Origin: Mesorhizobium erdmanii USDA 3471
GTDB lineage: Bacteria > Pseudomonadota > Alphaproteobacteria > Rhizobiales > Rhizobiaceae
Reading direction: 5' to 3'
Length of the DNA: 64,000 nucleotides
Assembly: GCF_000472705.1 (NCBI RefSeq)
Contig: NZ_AXAE01000017.1
Span: forward strand, 141,164 to 205,163
This document shows positions 10,205-20,593 of this stretch, piece by piece. Position 1 is the first letter of the stretch. Each line of letters begins with the position of its first letter. A program made the translations under genes and the position numbers. Below the pieces are notes generated by a model, which was given only the letters and a program-made list of their open reading frames with translations, did not search any database and was not told the origin of the DNA.

Positions 10205-11371
10205 ATGACCGCATGCATCGTCGGCTGGGCGCATTCGCGCTTCGGCAAGCTCGAAGGCGAGACGCTCGAAAACCTGATCGTCAAGGTCGCGACGGACGCG
10301 CTTGACCATGCCGGCATCGGTCCGGACGAGGTCGATGAGATCGTTCTTGGCCATTTCAACGCCGGCTTTTCGGCGCAGGATTTTACCGCCAGCCTGGTGC
10401 TGCAGGCCGACGACCGGCTGCGTTTCAAGCCGGCGACGCGCGTTGAGAACGCCTGCGCCACGGGATCGGCGGCGGTTCGGCAAGGCATCCGCGCGATCGA
10501 CGCCAACGCGGCCCGCATCGTGCTGGTGGTCGGCGCCGAGCAGATGACGACGACGCCCGGGCCGGAGATCGGCAAGAACCTGCTGAAAGCGTCCTATCTG
10601 CCTGAGGACGGCGAGACGCCGGCCGGCTTTGCCGGTGTCTTCGGCAAGATCGCACAGGCCTATTTCCAGCGTTATGGCGATCAGTCGGATGCGCTGGCCA
10701 TGATCGCCGCCAAGAACCACAAGAACGGCGTCGACAATCCCTATGCGCAGATGCGCAAGGATTTCGGCTACGAATTCTGCCGCCAGGAGAGCGAGAAGAA
10801 CCCGTTCGTTGCCGGGCCGCTCAAGCGCACGGACTGCTCGCTGGTCTCGGATGGTGCAGCGGCCCTTATCCTTGCCGATACCGGGACGGCGTTGAAGATG
10901 CGCCGTGCGGTTGCCTTCCGCGCCAACGAGCATGTGCAGGATTTCCTGCCGATGTCGAAGCGCGACATCCTGGCCTTCGAAGGCTGCGAGCAGGCCTGGA
11001 CCCGGGCGCTGAAGAACGCCGGCGTCACGCTCGACGATCTCTCCTTTGTCGAAACGCATGACTGCTTCACCATCGCCGAGCTGATCGAATATGAGGCGAT
11101 GGGTCTGGCCAAGCCGGGCGAGGGCGCCAAATTGGCGTTGGACGGCACGACGGCCAAGGACGGCCGCCTGCCGGTCAATCCCTCCGGTGGGCTAAAGGCC
11201 AAGGGCCATCCGATCGGCGCCACCGGCGTCTCCATGCATGTCTTGACGGCCATGCAGCTTGTCGGCGAAGCCGGCGGCATCCAGGTGCCGGGCGCAAAAC
11301 TCGGCGGCATCTTCAACATGGGCGGCGCGGCCGTCGCCAACTACGTTTCCATTCTCGACCGGATCAGATAA
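10205..11371 (+). CDS. Thiolase family protein / acetyl-CoA acetyltransferase-like
   Basis: 388 residues from the ATG at 10205, chosen because GGAG lies six bases upstream and the family begins at this point. The open frame extends further upstream without a ribosome site. The nucleophilic Cys is in [15 protein letters not shown], the His in [11 protein letters not shown], and the closing [14 protein letters not shown] carries the second His/Gly loop. This is the SCP2/lipid-transfer-like branch of thiolases, which act on acyl-CoA or beta-ketoacyl-CoA. It is divergent from betI with about 200 bp between starts. Link to betaine metabolism is unproven. Confidence 0.82.
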   Translation: MTACIVGWAHSRFGKLEGETLENLIVKVATDALDHAGIGPDEVDEIVLGHFNAGFSAQDFTASLVLQADDRLRFKPATRVENACATGSAAVRQGIRAIDANAARIVLVVGAEQMTTTPGPEIGKNLLKASYLPEDGETPAGFAGVFGKIAQAYFQRYGDQSDALAMIAAKNHKNGVDNPYAQMRKDFGYEFCRQESEKNPFVAGPLKRTDCSLVSDGAAALILADTGTALKMRRAVAFRANEHVQDFLPMSKRDILAFEGCEQAWTRALKNAGVTLDDLSFVETHDCFTIAELIEYEAMGLAKPGEGAKLALDGTTAKDGRLPVNPSGGLKAKGHPIGATGVSMHVLTAMQLVGEAGGIQVPGAKLGGIFNMGGAAVANYVSILDRIR

Positions 11372-11382
11372 ACCGCCCAGCA

Positions 11383-11486
11383 TTACAGCGCCGCGCGCCT
11401 TTTGGGGCGCGCAGAGGACGCTGTAACACTTTAATTTTGCGCATGATCCATTTCGAAAATCGGTTCCGATTTTCGAGGTCATGCGC
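11383..11486. repeat. Double-hairpin intergenic palindromic repeat, copy 1
   Basis: Two adjacent inverted repeats. The first (11383-11426) has outer arms TTACAGCG/CGCTGTAA and inner stem GCGCGCC/GGCGCGC, and could also end thiolase transcription. The second (11439-11486) has arms GCGCATGA/TCATGCGC around TCGAAAATCGG/CCGATTTTCGA. A related element occurs at 50224-50321. It ends one base before the ribosome site of the asparaginase gene. Confidence 0.8.
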
Positions 11487-11496
11487 TGGAGGTGAC

Positions 11497-12501
11497 ATGG
11501 CAAATCCCGTTTTGATCGAAGTTCTGCGCGGCGCGATCGTGGAGAGCGCCCATCGCGGTGCCGTCGCGGTCTTCGATGCCGATGGCAAGCCGGTCTGGGA
11601 GATCGGTGACACTTCGAGGCCTGTTTTTCCACGCTCGGCGGTCAAGGCGATCCAGGCTTTGCCTCTCGTCGAAACGGGTGCCGCCGATGCCTATGGCTTC
11701 GGCAACCGCGAACTGGCGCTGGCCTGCGCGTCGCATTCCGGTGAGCCGGCACATGTCGAACTGGCGCGGTCCATGCTGGCCAAGGCGGGATTGGACGGTT
11801 CGGCGCTGGAGTGCGGCACGCATTGGCCCTCGAACCACGACGCCGAGATCGCCCTCGCGCGTGCCGGCGGCTCGCCAAATGCGCTGCACAATAATTGCTC
11901 TGGCAAGCATTCCGGCTTCCTCTGCACCTGTGTCCACACGGGCATCGCGCACCACGGCTACGTCAAGGCCGGGCACGCCTTGCAGGAGATGGTGCGCGAC
12001 GCCATGCAATCGGTTACCGGTGCTGTCCATGGCGCGGATGAGCGGGCGACCGATGGTTGCTCGATCCCGACCTATGCCGTGCCGCTCAGGAGTTTCGCAC
12101 TTGGCTTCGCCCGCATGGCCACGGCGAATGGTTTTGGTCCCGAACGTGCCAAGGCGGCGAAGCGTTTGTTTGCGGCCTGCATGGCCGAGCCCTTCTTCGT
12201 CGCCGGCACTGGCCGTGCCGATGTCGCTTTGATGGAAGCAGCGCCCGGCCGGATCTTTGCGAAAGGCGGGGCCGAAGGTGTCCACTGCAGCGCGATACCT
12301 GAACTCGGCCTCGGCATCGCGATCAAATGCGATGATGGCGCCGGCCGCGCCGGCGAGGCCATGGCAGCCGCCGTGCTTGCCCGGCTGCTGCATGCGGACG
12401 AGGCCCTGGCGGCAAAGCTGCATAAATTGGCGAACGCGCCGATCGAAAGTCGGATCCGCGCCAAGGTCGGGTCGCTGAGGCCGACCCCAGCCTTGAACTG
12501 A
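11497..12501 (+). CDS. L-asparaginase, thermolabile Rhizobium etli type II family
   Basis: 334 residues from the ATG at 11497, preceded by GGAGGTG. It belongs to the family of R. etli asparaginase II, unrelated to E. coli-type asparaginases. The catalytic Ser-x-x-Lys is seen as S47-A-V-K50 in FPRSAVKAIQALP. CASHSGEPAH, NNCSGKHSGFL, DGCSIPTYAVPL and the closing IPELGLGIAIKCDDGAGRA are the conserved blocks. It hydrolyses asparagine to aspartate and ammonia in the cytoplasm. A palindromic repeat sits just upstream of the ribosome site. Confidence 0.88.
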   Translation: MANPVLIEVLRGAIVESAHRGAVAVFDADGKPVWEIGDTSRPVFPRSAVKAIQALPLVETGAADAYGFGNRELALACASHSGEPAHVELARSMLAKAGLDGSALECGTHWPSNHDAEIALARAGGSPNALHNNCSGKHSGFLCTCVHTGIAHHGYVKAGHALQEMVRDAMQSVTGAVHGADERATDGCSIPTYAVPLRSFALGFARMATANGFGPERAKAAKRLFAACMAEPFFVAGTGRADVALMEAAPGRIFAKGGAEGVHCSAIPELGLGIAIKCDDGAGRAGEAMAAAVLARLLHADEALAAKLHKLANAPIESRIRAKVGSLRPTPALN

Positions 12502-12510
12502 AGTCGGCAA

Positions 12511-13887
12511 TCAGCTGACGCGGTTGCGCTCGACGGTCAGATGCGCAAAGCCGCTGCTGCTCGACTGGGTGAGGTCTGCCGTCGCTGGCTCGGCCCAGCG
12601 CTGGCCGATGACGGCGCCATTCAGCGCGCCGTCGATGACATTGTCCGAGATGACGGCCGTGCCGGCACCCTCGACCACGCTGACGACGATGCCGGTGCCA
12701 GCCTTGCGGATGATGTTGCCCGTGGCGACGACATTGCGCAGATAAGGCCCCCAGCCGATCGACATGCCGTAGAGCGGCGCGTTCTCGACGACGTTGTTGG
12801 AAGCGATGGTGTCGGCCTCGACGGCGATGCCGACGCCGAAGCCGGGCGGATCGGCGGTGTAGGGACCGCTGGTCGACAGATTGCGCACGATGTTGCCGGA
12901 GCAGACACCCATGCGGCCACCTTCGTTGAAGTTGACGATCGAAATGCCGTTGGCCGCGCCGTCGACGATGTTGTTGCCGATCACGGCGCCCTCGAACGCG
13001 AATTCGGAATAGACCGCGGTCTCGCCCGAGCGCGAGCAGGTGTTGCCCGAAATCTGCAGATTGCTGGAACTGTTGGCGCGGATCGCCGAGAAGGCGCAAT
13101 CCGAGACGACATTGCCCGAGATGATGACGTTACCAGCGCGGAAGGCGTTGATGCCATTGCCGTTCTGGCCGGTCCCGCCGCTGCGCGCGCCGATGCGTTC
13201 GACACGGTTGCCGGTCACCATGGTGCCGTCTTCGGCCGCCTGCCAGCGATGCACGAGGATGCCGCCATTGGCACAGTCGGAGACGGTGTTGCCCGTGATC
13301 GCCAGTCCAGCCGCCTCGACCGAATAGATGCCTGCGTCCGCCGCGCCGGATATGTCGGAGCGTTCGATGCGGCCCGCCGCGTGTTCCAGCGCCAGTCCAT
13401 TCTTGCCGCTGCCGGTTATCTGGCAATTGTCGACGACCAGATGGCCAACCCGGCGCAGATCGAGCAGCCCTTGCGCATAGTCGCCCATCGAACGGTTCGC
13501 GCCGTCGAAGACCAGCCCGCTGAGTTCGATGTGGTCGGCCTGTTCGGCCATGAACAGGTGGCCGTCGCCGCCATAGACGATCCGCGTGGCGCCCGGGACG
13601 CCGGAAAGACGCAAGCGGCTGGGCAAGGAAAGGTTGGACACCACATAGGTGCCCGCCGGCAGGAACACCGGTATGTTACGGTCGTTCGCGTCGCGCAGCA
13701 GCTTGGCGAAGGCCTTGCTCTGGTCGTCGAAGGTGCCAGGCTGCACGCCAAGTTCGGTGGCGTTGATCGAGCCGCGCATCGAGGCTTTTTCGATCCCGGT
13801 CAGGCTGGCGGCAGCCGCTCTGCCGAGCGCGAGGCCAATGACGGCAAAGCCGGCGGTTCCGGTCAGTAGTGTTCGTCTGTTCAACAT
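12511..13887 (-). CDS. Tat-exported parallel beta-helix repeat protein (TIGR03808-like)
   Basis: 458 residues from the ATG at 13887. The N-terminus MLNRRTLLTGTAGFAVIGLA is a twin-arginine-type signal ending near GRAAAA. The rest is repetitive, about 20-25 residues per turn, with recurring GN.V.. and I.GN motifs (ITGNTVSDCANGGILV, ISGNVVSDC), which predicts a right-handed beta helix as in pectate lyases and NosD. A starting segment (PGTYVVSNLSLPS) resembles pectate-lyase superfamily domains. It is probably periplasmic. Function and substrate are unknown. It is convergent with the asparaginase gene, 9 bp apart. Confidence 0.8.
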   Translation of the reverse strand: MLNRRTLLTGTAGFAVIGLALGRAAAASLTGIEKASMRGSINATELGVQPGTFDDQSKAFAKLLRDANDRNIPVFLPAGTYVVSNLSLPSRLRLSGVPGATRIVYGGDGHLFMAEQADHIELSGLVFDGANRSMGDYAQGLLDLRRVGHLVVDNCQITGSGKNGLALEHAAGRIERSDISGAADAGIYSVEAAGLAITGNTVSDCANGGILVHRWQAAEDGTMVTGNRVERIGARSGGTGQNGNGINAFRAGNVIISGNVVSDCAFSAIRANSSSNLQISGNTCSRSGETAVYSEFAFEGAVIGNNIVDGAANGISIVNFNEGGRMGVCSGNIVRNLSTSGPYTADPPGFGVGIAVEADTIASNNVVENAPLYGMSIGWGPYLRNVVATGNIIRKAGTGIVVSVVEGAGTAVISDNVIDGALNGAVIGQRWAEPATADLTQSSSSGFAHLTVERNRVS

Positions 13888-14000
13888 CGGCACAGAATCC
13901 CAGTGTCGCCCCCGGCGTCGCAGGAATCGTGCCAGACGTTTGCACCTGTTCTGCGCGACCATGGCTTGTCGACCAGCCGCTCAAGGCCTAGGTTCAGGGG

Positions 14001-14474
14001 ATGAGCAGAGCTTTTACCCGCGAAGAAGACAGCGAAAACGCCATTGCCGGCGTCGGCGAGCGGCCGATCAGCACGCACCGCAATCTGGTGACGGAGCGCG
14101 GCCTGGCGCAGATCGAGGACAATCTGACCGATTTGCGCGACGTTCTGGCGAAAGCGGAGAGGAAAGCCGACCGCGAGCGCATCGCGGTGGTGTCTCGCGA
14201 TCTGCGCTACTGGACGGCGCGGCGCGAAAACGCCGAGCTTTCCGTACCGGAGCCCGGCAGCGACGTTGTCCGCTTCGGCATGGGCGTCACGCTGGAAGGC
14301 GATGACGGCAAGAAGGTGCACTGGAAGATAGTCGGCGAGGACGAGGCCGATCCCACCAAAGGCAGTATTTCGCATGTTTCGCCGATGGCGGTGGCCCTGT
14401 TCGGCAAGAAGGTCGGCGACGTGGCTGCCGTCAATGGCAAGGAATGGGAAATCGTCAAGCTCTCGGACAGTTAG
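14001..14474 (+). CDS. GreA/GreB-family transcription factor with divergent coiled coil
   Basis: 157 residues. The C-terminal half (FGMGVTLEGDDGKKVHWKIVGEDEADPTKGSISHVSPMAVALFG, GDVAAVNGKEWEIVKL) is a clear Gre C-terminal FKBP-like domain. An N-terminal coiled coil runs from about residue 30 to 80. In GreA the coil tip carries GDLxENAEY, whose Asp and Glu stimulate RNA cleavage by RNA polymerase. The matching stretch here reads KADRERIAVVSRDLRYW, so cleavage activity is uncertain. It could be a Gre factor, an Rnk-like regulator or a Gfh-like antagonist. Confidence 0.75.
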   Translation: MSRAFTREEDSENAIAGVGERPISTHRNLVTERGLAQIEDNLTDLRDVLAKAERKADRERIAVVSRDLRYWTARRENAELSVPEPGSDVVRFGMGVTLEGDDGKKVHWKIVGEDEADPTKGSISHVSPMAVALFGKKVGDVAAVNGKEWEIVKLSDS

Positions 14475-14854
14475 TCCTCAACGACATGGTCGCGGAAGAA
14501 CGCGGCGGCACCCGCTTCATCGATCTCGCCTGAAGCGACGGCCATGACGAACTCATAGAGCGTGCCGTTGTCGGCTGTCAGGACATAGCCGTTCACGATC
14601 AGAAACGCGCCGGCGGCCACGATGGCAGTCCGCTTGTTGCCGTCGACAAAGGCATGGTTCCTGGCAATGCCAAACGCATAGGCGGCTGCAAGATCCTCGA
14701 CCTTAGGATCTCCATAATTGGCCTTGTTCTCGGCACGAGCGAGCGCAGATTCGAGAGCGTTTTCATCTCTTAACCCTTGCGCTCCGCCATGTCTGCGCAA
14801 CTGCTCGGCATGCATTGCTTCAACCGCGCGCCGGGTCAGGAACTCCCATCTCAT
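14471..14854 (-). CDS. Death-on-curing (Doc) family toxin
   Basis: 127 residues with the Doc/Fic motif HAFVDGNKRTA near residue 70, shorter than true Fic AMPylases. Doc-type enzymes phosphorylate elongation factor Tu and halt translation. The start overlaps the stop of the upstream AbrB-type gene by 4 bp, the usual antitoxin-toxin order. Its 3' end overlaps the convergent Gre-type gene by 4 bp. Confidence 0.88.
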   Translation of the reverse strand: MRWEFLTRRAVEAMHAEQLRRHGGAQGLRDENALESALARAENKANYGDPKVEDLAAAYAFGIARNHAFVDGNKRTAIVAAGAFLIVNGYVLTADNGTLYEFVMAVASGEIDEAGAAAFFRDHVVED

Positions 14855-15072
14855 TCGGCGAGCTTCTGAAGTGCGACCTTGTATTTGTCCATGACCTTGC
14901 GGGCAGCTTCCATCTGCCGCTCGAAACTGTCGTCCACCGGCTCGAGGGTAATGCCCTTGTCCGTCTCGACGATCTGAAGTTGATCACCCGCCTTCATGTT
15001 CAGGCGGTCAAGCAGATCCTTAGGCAGGATCACGCCTTCGGAATTGCCGATCTTGCGAATGGTAGTGTTCAT
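14851..15072 (-). CDS. AbrB/MazE/SpoVT-family antitoxin
   Basis: 73 residues from the ATG at 15072. The first 45 form a swapped-hairpin AbrB DNA-binding domain (MNTTIRKIGNSEGVILPKDL, LNMKAGDQLQIVE). The C-terminal tail (RQMEAARKVMDKYKVALQ) would wrap the toxin. A TTG further upstream at 15093 is in frame but less likely. With the overlapping Doc gene it forms a type II toxin-antitoxin pair, probably autorepressed through the repeats just upstream. Confidence 0.85.
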   Translation of the reverse strand: MNTTIRKIGNSEGVILPKDLLDRLNMKAGDQLQIVETDKGITLEPVDDSFERQMEAARKVMDKYKVALQKLAE

Positions 15073-15126
15073 GGCGCTGCATCCCTGTTGCAACGCTAAT
15101 TATAACGCAACGTCTTGGGTGTAGCA

Positions 15127-15146
15127 ATGGCCGTGGTAACGGCCAT
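15127..15146. promoter_or_regulatory. Inverted repeat upstream of the toxin-antitoxin pair
   Basis: ATGGCCGTGGTAACGGCCAT is a perfect dyad with 8-bp arms and a GGTA loop. It lies 55 bp upstream of the antitoxin start and 8 bp past the methylmalonyl-CoA mutase stop. Nearer the antitoxin gene, GCAACG occurs twice around an AT-rich core (about 15088-15110), which may be the promoter. No T-run follows the hairpin, so an operator is likelier than a terminator. Confidence 0.4.
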
Positions 15147-15154
15147 TATAACGG

Positions 15155-17278
15155 TCACCCAACCGCCAGCAGTCGGTCCATCAACCGGTCCGCCGCTTCC
15201 GGAATTACAGTACCTGGCGGAAAGATTTCCGCCGCGCCGGCTTGCAGCACCGCCTCATAGTCCTGAGGCGGGATGACGCCCCCAGCCACGATCAGCATAT
15301 CGCCCCGGCCGAGTTTTTTCAGCGCGTCGCGCAATTCGGGGATCAGCGTCAGGTGCCCAGCCGCCAGCGACGAGGCGCCGATGATATGGACGTCGTGCTG
15401 GACCGCCAGTTTCGCGATCTCTTCCGGTGTCTGGAACATCGCGCCGACAGTAACGTCGAAGCCGAGATCGGCGAAGGCGGTGGCAATCACCTTCTGCCCG
15501 CGGTCGTGGCCGTCCTGTCCCATCTTGGCAACGAGGATGCGCGGTTTGCCGCCGTTTTTCTTCTCGAAGGCGCCGAGCTTGTCCTGCAGCCCGTCGACAA
15601 CGGGACTGTCGCCAAGCGCCTTGCGGTAGACGCCGGAAATGGTCTGCACCGTGGCGATGTGGCGGCCAAAGGCTCGTTCGAGCGCGAACGAAATCTCGCC
15701 GACTGTCGCATTGGCGCGCGCGGCGCGGATGGCGAATTCCAGGAGGTTCTCGTTGCCTTGCGCGGCGCGGGTCAGCGCATCGAGCGCGCTTTCGACCGCG
15801 GCGACCTCGCGCGTGCCTTTCAGCCGCTGCAGCTTCGACAATTGCCGGGCCCTGACCTCGGAATTGTCTATTTTCAGCACGTCGACCTCGATGTCGTTCT
15901 CCGGACGGTGCGCATTGACCCCGACCAGCATCTGCTCGCCGGAATCGATGCGCGCCTGCGTGCGTGCCGCCGCTTCCTCGATGCGCAGCTTTGGAATGCC
16001 CTGTTCGGTCGCCGCCGCCATGCCACCGAGAGCCTCGACTTCCTCGATATGGGTCAGCGCCCGCGTCGCCAGGTCATGCGTGAGCCGTTCGAGGTACGCC
16101 GACCCGCCCCACGGATCGATGATGCGCGTGGTGCCGGATTCCTTCTGCAGGATGAGCTGCGTGTTGCGGGCAATGCGTGCCGAATGGTCGGTGGGCAGCG
16201 CCATCGCCTCGTCGAAGGAGTTGGTGTGCAGCGACTGGGTGTGCCCTTGAGTCGCGGCCATCGCCTCGATCATGGTGCGGATGATGTTGTTGTAGGGATC
16301 CTGTGCCGTCAGCGACCAGCCGGACGTCTGGCAATGGGTGCGCAGCGACAGCGAGCGCTCGTCCTTCGGCGCGAAATTCTTCTTCATCAGCGTCGCCCAC
16401 AGCAGGCGCGCGGCCCTGAGCTTGGCCACTTCCATGAAGAAGTTCATGCCGATCGCCCAGAAGAAGGACAGGCGCGGCGCGAAGCGGTCGATGTCGAGTC
16501 CTGCCGCGACACCGGCGCGGGCATATTCGATACCGTCGGCAATCGTGTAGGCGAGCTCCAGGTCGGCGGTCGCGCCGGCTTCCTGCATGTGATAGCCGGA
16601 GATCGATATCGAATTGAACTTCGGCATGTTCTTCGACGTGTAGGAGAATATGTCCGAAACGATCCGCATCGAGGGTTTGGGCGGGTAGATGTAGGTGTTG
16701 CGGACCATGAACTCCTTCAGAATGTCGTTCTGAATGGTTCCGGCCAGATCCTTCTGCGCCACGCCCTGTTCTTCCGCCGCGACGATATAGAGCGCCATGA
16801 TCGGCAGCACGGCGCCGTTCATCGTCATCGACACCGTCATGTCGCCGAGCGGAATGCCGTCGAACAATTGCCGCATGTCGAGGATGGAATCGATGGCGAC
16901 GCCCGCCATGCCGACATCGCCGGCGACGCGCGGATGGTCGCTGTCATAGCCGCGATGCGTGGCGAGATCGAAGGCGACCGATAGGCCTTTCTGGCCGGCG
17001 GCGAGATTGCGCCGGTAAAAGGCGTTGGATTCCTCGGCCGTGGAGAAACCGGCATATTGCCGGATCGTCCAGGGCTGCTGGACATACATGGTCGGGTAGG
17101 GGCCGCGCACGAAGGGCGGCAGGCCCGGATAGGTATCGAGATGCGGCAGGCCCTTGAGGTCGCCCTGATTGTAGAGATGCCTGACGACAAGACCTTCCGG
17201 TGTCGTCCGCTGGCCCTTGATCTCGACCGGTGCGCGGCGCGGCGGCACCCAGCCGATCTGACTGAAATCCGGGATCAA
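15155..17278 (-). CDS. mutB: Methylmalonyl-CoA mutase, large (cobalamin-binding) subunit
   Basis: 707 residues from a TTG at 17278 that overlaps the small-subunit stop (TTGA). Longer upstream frames only read that gene out of frame. The TIM-barrel substrate domain includes [20 protein letters not shown] and [20 protein letters not shown]. The C-terminal B12 domain has GQDGHDRG with the lower axial ligand at His591, followed by the GASSLAAGH and IVAGGVIP blocks. It interconverts methylmalonyl-CoA and succinyl-CoA. No meaB or epimerase gene is adjacent. Confidence 0.93.
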   Translation of the reverse strand: MIPDFSQIGWVPPRRAPVEIKGQRTTPEGLVVRHLYNQGDLKGLPHLDTYPGLPPFVRGPYPTMYVQQPWTIRQYAGFSTAEESNAFYRRNLAAGQKGLSVAFDLATHRGYDSDHPRVAGDVGMAGVAIDSILDMRQLFDGIPLGDMTVSMTMNGAVLPIMALYIVAAEEQGVAQKDLAGTIQNDILKEFMVRNTYIYPPKPSMRIVSDIFSYTSKNMPKFNSISISGYHMQEAGATADLELAYTIADGIEYARAGVAAGLDIDRFAPRLSFFWAIGMNFFMEVAKLRAARLLWATLMKKNFAPKDERSLSLRTHCQTSGWSLTAQDPYNNIIRTMIEAMAATQGHTQSLHTNSFDEAMALPTDHSARIARNTQLILQKESGTTRIIDPWGGSAYLERLTHDLATRALTHIEEVEALGGMAAATEQGIPKLRIEEAAARTQARIDSGEQMLVGVNAHRPENDIEVDVLKIDNSEVRARQLSKLQRLKGTREVAAVESALDALTRAAQGNENLLEFAIRAARANATVGEISFALERAFGRHIATVQTISGVYRKALGDSPVVDGLQDKLGAFEKKNGGKPRILVAKMGQDGHDRGQKVIATAFADLGFDVTVGAMFQTPEEIAKLAVQHDVHIIGASSLAAGHLTLIPELRDALKKLGRGDMLIVAGGVIPPQDYEAVLQAGAAEIFPPGTVIPEAADRLMDRLLAVG

Positions 17279-18717
17279 GAGACGGCCCCGACGGATTGAT
17301 CGATGCGGGCCGCAAACAGCGGTTCGCACAGGACGACGCCTTCGGCGAAAGCGGGCCGCGGCACGGCGTCCAGCGTCTCGACCGGACGCTCGCTCCTCTG
17401 TGGATAGAGCGTGGTGCCGATGATCGCCCGCTCGCCGGTCTTGAAGGCGGCGTCGCGACGGGCGGCGGCGGCGCGAACGCGTGCCTGGATATGTCCGTCC
17501 CGCAGGCTGGACAATATGCCTCCCTCGGCCTCGATCATCTGCAGCTCCGCCCACGCGGCTTCGCAAAGGTCCGCCGTCAGCGCCTCGACCGCGCCCGAAC
17601 CATAGGCGGGATCGGCGACATGATCGACATGGCTTTCATTGGCCATGATCAGCTGCGCGTTGCGCGCGACGCGGCGGGCAAAAGGCGCCGGCAGGCCGTG
17701 CGCGATCGTATGCGGCAGGATTGAGATCGAATCTGCTCCCCCCGCCGCGGCGGCGAAGCAGCCGATCGTCGTGCGCAGGATGTTGGTCTCCGGGTCCAAT
17801 GCCGTCATCATCCGAAATGATGTCTCGGCATGGATGTTGGCCGTGGAATAGGGGATCGAGCAGGCCTCCTGCACGCGTGCCCACAGCCGGCGCAGCGCCC
17901 GCACCTTGGCCATCGACAGGAACTGGTCCTGATCGACGCTGAGCGCGAAGCCGATATGGGGTGCGGCATAGACGAGCGGCTGCCGCGCTTTCTCGAACAT
18001 CCTGAGATACGAGACCGCCGAAGCCAGCATGATGCCGAGCTCCTGCGCCTCCGTGGCGCCGGCATTGTGGAAGACGCGCCCGTCGGCTTCCAGCAGCACG
18101 CCGGGAACGCCCATCGAGAAGAAATGCGCCAGCGATTGCGGCATCGATTCCTGCAGCGCCTCGATCGACATGCGCAACCTGCCGGTGCCGGCAAGGATCG
18201 CGGCTGGATCGATGCCGAACGACAGGTTGAGCTTTGCCGGATCGGAGCGGCGTTTGCTCAGGAACGCCACCAGCCAGTCGGCCATGGGCCGGCTCCACGG
18301 GTGGGTGTCGATGCGGATCTGGACCCGATTGAGAGGGACGCCATCCAGCACTGTCTCCAGCGCTTGCGCGGTTCTGGGCAGGCCGTAGCCGAACGCGTTG
18401 GGAGCGCCTTCGAAGACGAGCGACAGTCCCGTCGCGCCCTGCGCTATATCATCCAGGACCTGAGCCTTGGCGCGATCGACATCAGGATCGTCGACGCGCT
18501 GGCTGACGATCCACGGCGAGCGGGGATTCGTGCGCACGATCGGTTCGGCAGCGGTCGCACGGTCGTAGAGCGGCTCGATGCGGATGTTGTCGTCGGTGTG
18601 CGAAACCAGCTTTTCCTCGAAGGACGCGCCGGCCAGCGCCTTTTCCGCCAAGGCCAGCCAACGCTGGCGCTCCGCGTTCACAGGTTCAGCATCCTTGGTC
18701 AAGGCTCCGGCGCCCAT
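17275..18717 (-). CDS. mutA: Methylmalonyl-CoA mutase, small subunit
   Basis: 480 residues from the ATG at 18717, with AGGAAG about eight bases upstream. An earlier frame start at 18744 lacks one. It is homologous to the mutase barrel ([38 protein letters not shown]), but the C-terminal part is short and has no DxHxxG cobalamin motif, as expected for the non-catalytic subunit. The stop overlaps the large-subunit start, so translation is coupled. Confidence 0.88.
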   Translation of the reverse strand: MGAGALTKDAEPVNAERQRWLALAEKALAGASFEEKLVSHTDDNIRIEPLYDRATAAEPIVRTNPRSPWIVSQRVDDPDVDRAKAQVLDDIAQGATGLSLVFEGAPNAFGYGLPRTAQALETVLDGVPLNRVQIRIDTHPWSRPMADWLVAFLSKRRSDPAKLNLSFGIDPAAILAGTGRLRMSIEALQESMPQSLAHFFSMGVPGVLLEADGRVFHNAGATEAQELGIMLASAVSYLRMFEKARQPLVYAAPHIGFALSVDQDQFLSMAKVRALRRLWARVQEACSIPYSTANIHAETSFRMMTALDPETNILRTTIGCFAAAAGGADSISILPHTIAHGLPAPFARRVARNAQLIMANESHVDHVADPAYGSGAVEALTADLCEAAWAELQMIEAEGGILSSLRDGHIQARVRAAAARRDAAFKTGERAIIGTTLYPQRSERPVETLDAVPRPAFAEGVVLCEPLFAARIDQSVGAVS

Positions 18718-19023
18718 CCATCTTCCTCGTTCATGTGGCCGCACCAGCCCGGCGGCTCAGTCTACGGTCCCCGGTCGGTTATCGCAATGCACGACCAGGG
18801 TTCGAATGCGTTCCACCAGATATAGGTCGCTTGGTTGGACGAACCATGAACGATTGCCAAACACCAGCAAAATCCGCAAGTTCCAAAATCCGATTTCGGC
18901 GACTGACCCGATTTGGACGATAGGCCCCGGTTGGACAATTATCATTGTCGCTGCGCAACAGCCTCACTATACCTTCGGGCAAAGGCTGGCTTTTGACACA
19001 TCAATATTGCGGAGACCCTGGTT
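18718..19023. other. Divergent intergenic region between mutA and the HerA-like ATPase gene
   Basis: 306 bp without a credible gene. I looked for a cobalamin riboswitch in front of mutA and did not see a B12-box. The only promoter-like match is described separately at 18945-18973. Confidence 0.6.
18945..18973 (+). promoter_or_regulatory. Candidate sigma-70 promoter for the HerA-like ATPase gene
   Basis: TTGTCG and TATACC are spaced 17 bp apart, ending 50 bp before the ATG at 19024. The match is moderate and unproven. Confidence 0.35.
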
Positions 19024-20571
19024 ATGGCTGACGACACCAGTATTTTCATCGGCGCCAGCCGCAAGCCCGACGACAGCTATCAGCGTGCCGAGCAGCTTCT
19101 GTTGCAATACGGGAATCGCCATGGCCTGGTGACCGGCGCCACCGGCACCGGCAAGACCGTCAGCCTGCAGATCCTGGCCGAAGGTTTTTCGAATGCCGGC
19201 GTGCCGGTGTTCTGCGCCGACATCAAGGGCGACCTGTCCGGCATCGCCATGATGGGCACGGCGCAGGATTTCCTGGTCAAGCGGGCCGCGCAGGTCAAGC
19301 TCGATCCCTACGACTTCCAGGAATTCCCCGTCATCTTCTGGGACCTGTTCGGCGAGCAGGGCCATCCCATCCGGGCGACCATCTCGGAGATGGGACCGCT
19401 GCTGCTGTCACGGCTGATGAACCTGACGGACGCGCAGGAAGGCATCATGAACATTGCCTTCCGCATTGCCGACGAAGAGGGCCTGCTGCTTCTCGACCTC
19501 AAGGACCTGCAGGCGCTGCTTGCCAACATCGCCGAGCGCGCCGAAGAGATCAGCGCGCGCTACGGCAATGTCACCAAGCCATCGGTGGGTGCCATCCAGC
19601 GCACGCTGCTGGTGCTGGAACAGCAGGGCGCGGCCAACTTCTTCGGCGAGCCGGCATTGCGCATCTCCGACATCATGCGCACCACGCGTGACGGTCGGGG
19701 CGCCGTCAGCGTGCTCGCCGCCGACAAGCTGATGATGAATCCGCGCCTCTACGCGACCTTCCTGCTCTGGCTGATGTCGGAGCTGTTCGAGGAACTGCCG
19801 GAAGTCGGCGATCCTGACAAACCGAAGCTGGTGTTCTTCTTCGATGAGGCACATCTGCTCTTCGACGAGGCGCCGAAAGTGCTGATCGACCGCGTCGAAC
19901 AGGTGGTCCGCCTGATCCGCTCGAAAGGCGTCGGTGTCTATTTCGTCACGCAGAACCCCTTGGATATTCCCGAGAAGGTCCTGGCCCAGCTCGGCAATCG
20001 CGTCCAGCACGCGCTGCGCGCCTATACGCCCCGTGAGCAGCAGGCGGTTCGGACGGCTGCCGAAACGTTCCGCCCCAATCCCGATTTCGATTGCGCCACC
20101 ACCATCACCCAGCTTGCCACCGGCGAGGCGCTGGTCTCGACGCTGGAAGCCAAGGGCGTTCCGTCCATGGTGCAGCGCACGCTGATCCGTCCGCCGTCCT
20201 CGCGGCTTGGACCCATAACTCCCGCCGAGCGGCAAAAGCTGATCGCGGAAAGCCCGGTCGCCGGCCAGTACGACGAGGTCATCGACCGCGAATCGGCCTT
20301 CGAGATGCTGCAGAAGAAAGCCAAGGACGCTCAGGACGCCGACCAGCAGGCGCAACAGGCAGGCACCGGTGGCTCGCGCTGGACCATTCCTGGCTTCGGC
20401 AATGACGATCCCGCACCGCAGTCGGGCGGCCGCCGCGCGCCGGCGCCGCGCCCCTCCAACCGCCAGACGGTGGCGGAAGCGGCGATCAAGTCGGTCGTTC
20501 GTTCTGTCGGCTCGTCGGTCGGCCGGGCGATCGTGCGCGGAATTTTGGGAAGCCTGTCGCGGGGGCGTTAA
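19024..20571 (+). CDS. HerA-like / DUF853 (YjgR) ATPase
   Basis: 515 residues. Walker A is [10 protein letters not shown] near residue 41 and Walker B is [16 protein letters not shown] near 275. The protein closely follows the E. coli YjgR pattern ([44 protein letters not shown] [18 protein letters not shown]). The C-terminal 60 residues are a Gln/Pro/Arg-rich tail. It is a cytoplasmic HerA/FtsK-superfamily ATPase. The biological role of this family is not established. Monocistronic. Confidence 0.85.
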   Translation: MADDTSIFIGASRKPDDSYQRAEQLLLQYGNRHGLVTGATGTGKTVSLQILAEGFSNAGVPVFCADIKGDLSGIAMMGTAQDFLVKRAAQVKLDPYDFQEFPVIFWDLFGEQGHPIRATISEMGPLLLSRLMNLTDAQEGIMNIAFRIADEEGLLLLDLKDLQALLANIAERAEEISARYGNVTKPSVGAIQRTLLVLEQQGAANFFGEPALRISDIMRTTRDGRGAVSVLAADKLMMNPRLYATFLLWLMSELFEELPEVGDPDKPKLVFFFDEAHLLFDEAPKVLIDRVEQVVRLIRSKGVGVYFVTQNPLDIPEKVLAQLGNRVQHALRAYTPREQQAVRTAAETFRPNPDFDCATTITQLATGEALVSTLEAKGVPSMVQRTLIRPPSSRLGPITPAERQKLIAESPVAGQYDEVIDRESAFEMLQKKAKDAQDADQQAQQAGTGGSRWTIPGFGNDDPAPQSGGRRAPAPRPSNRQTVAEAAIKSVVRSVGSSVGRAIVRGILGSLSRGR

Positions 20572-20593
20572 GCCAAGCCAGGGCCGCAGCTCA

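Noticed and set aside
15242..16984. 580-codon rightward open frame opposite the methylmalonyl-CoA mutase gene
   Set aside because: A GC-rich antisense shadow. The mutase frame has complete, ordered motifs.
18718..19023. Cobalamin riboswitch before the B12-dependent mutase genes
   Set aside because: No B12-box or matching fold was seen.
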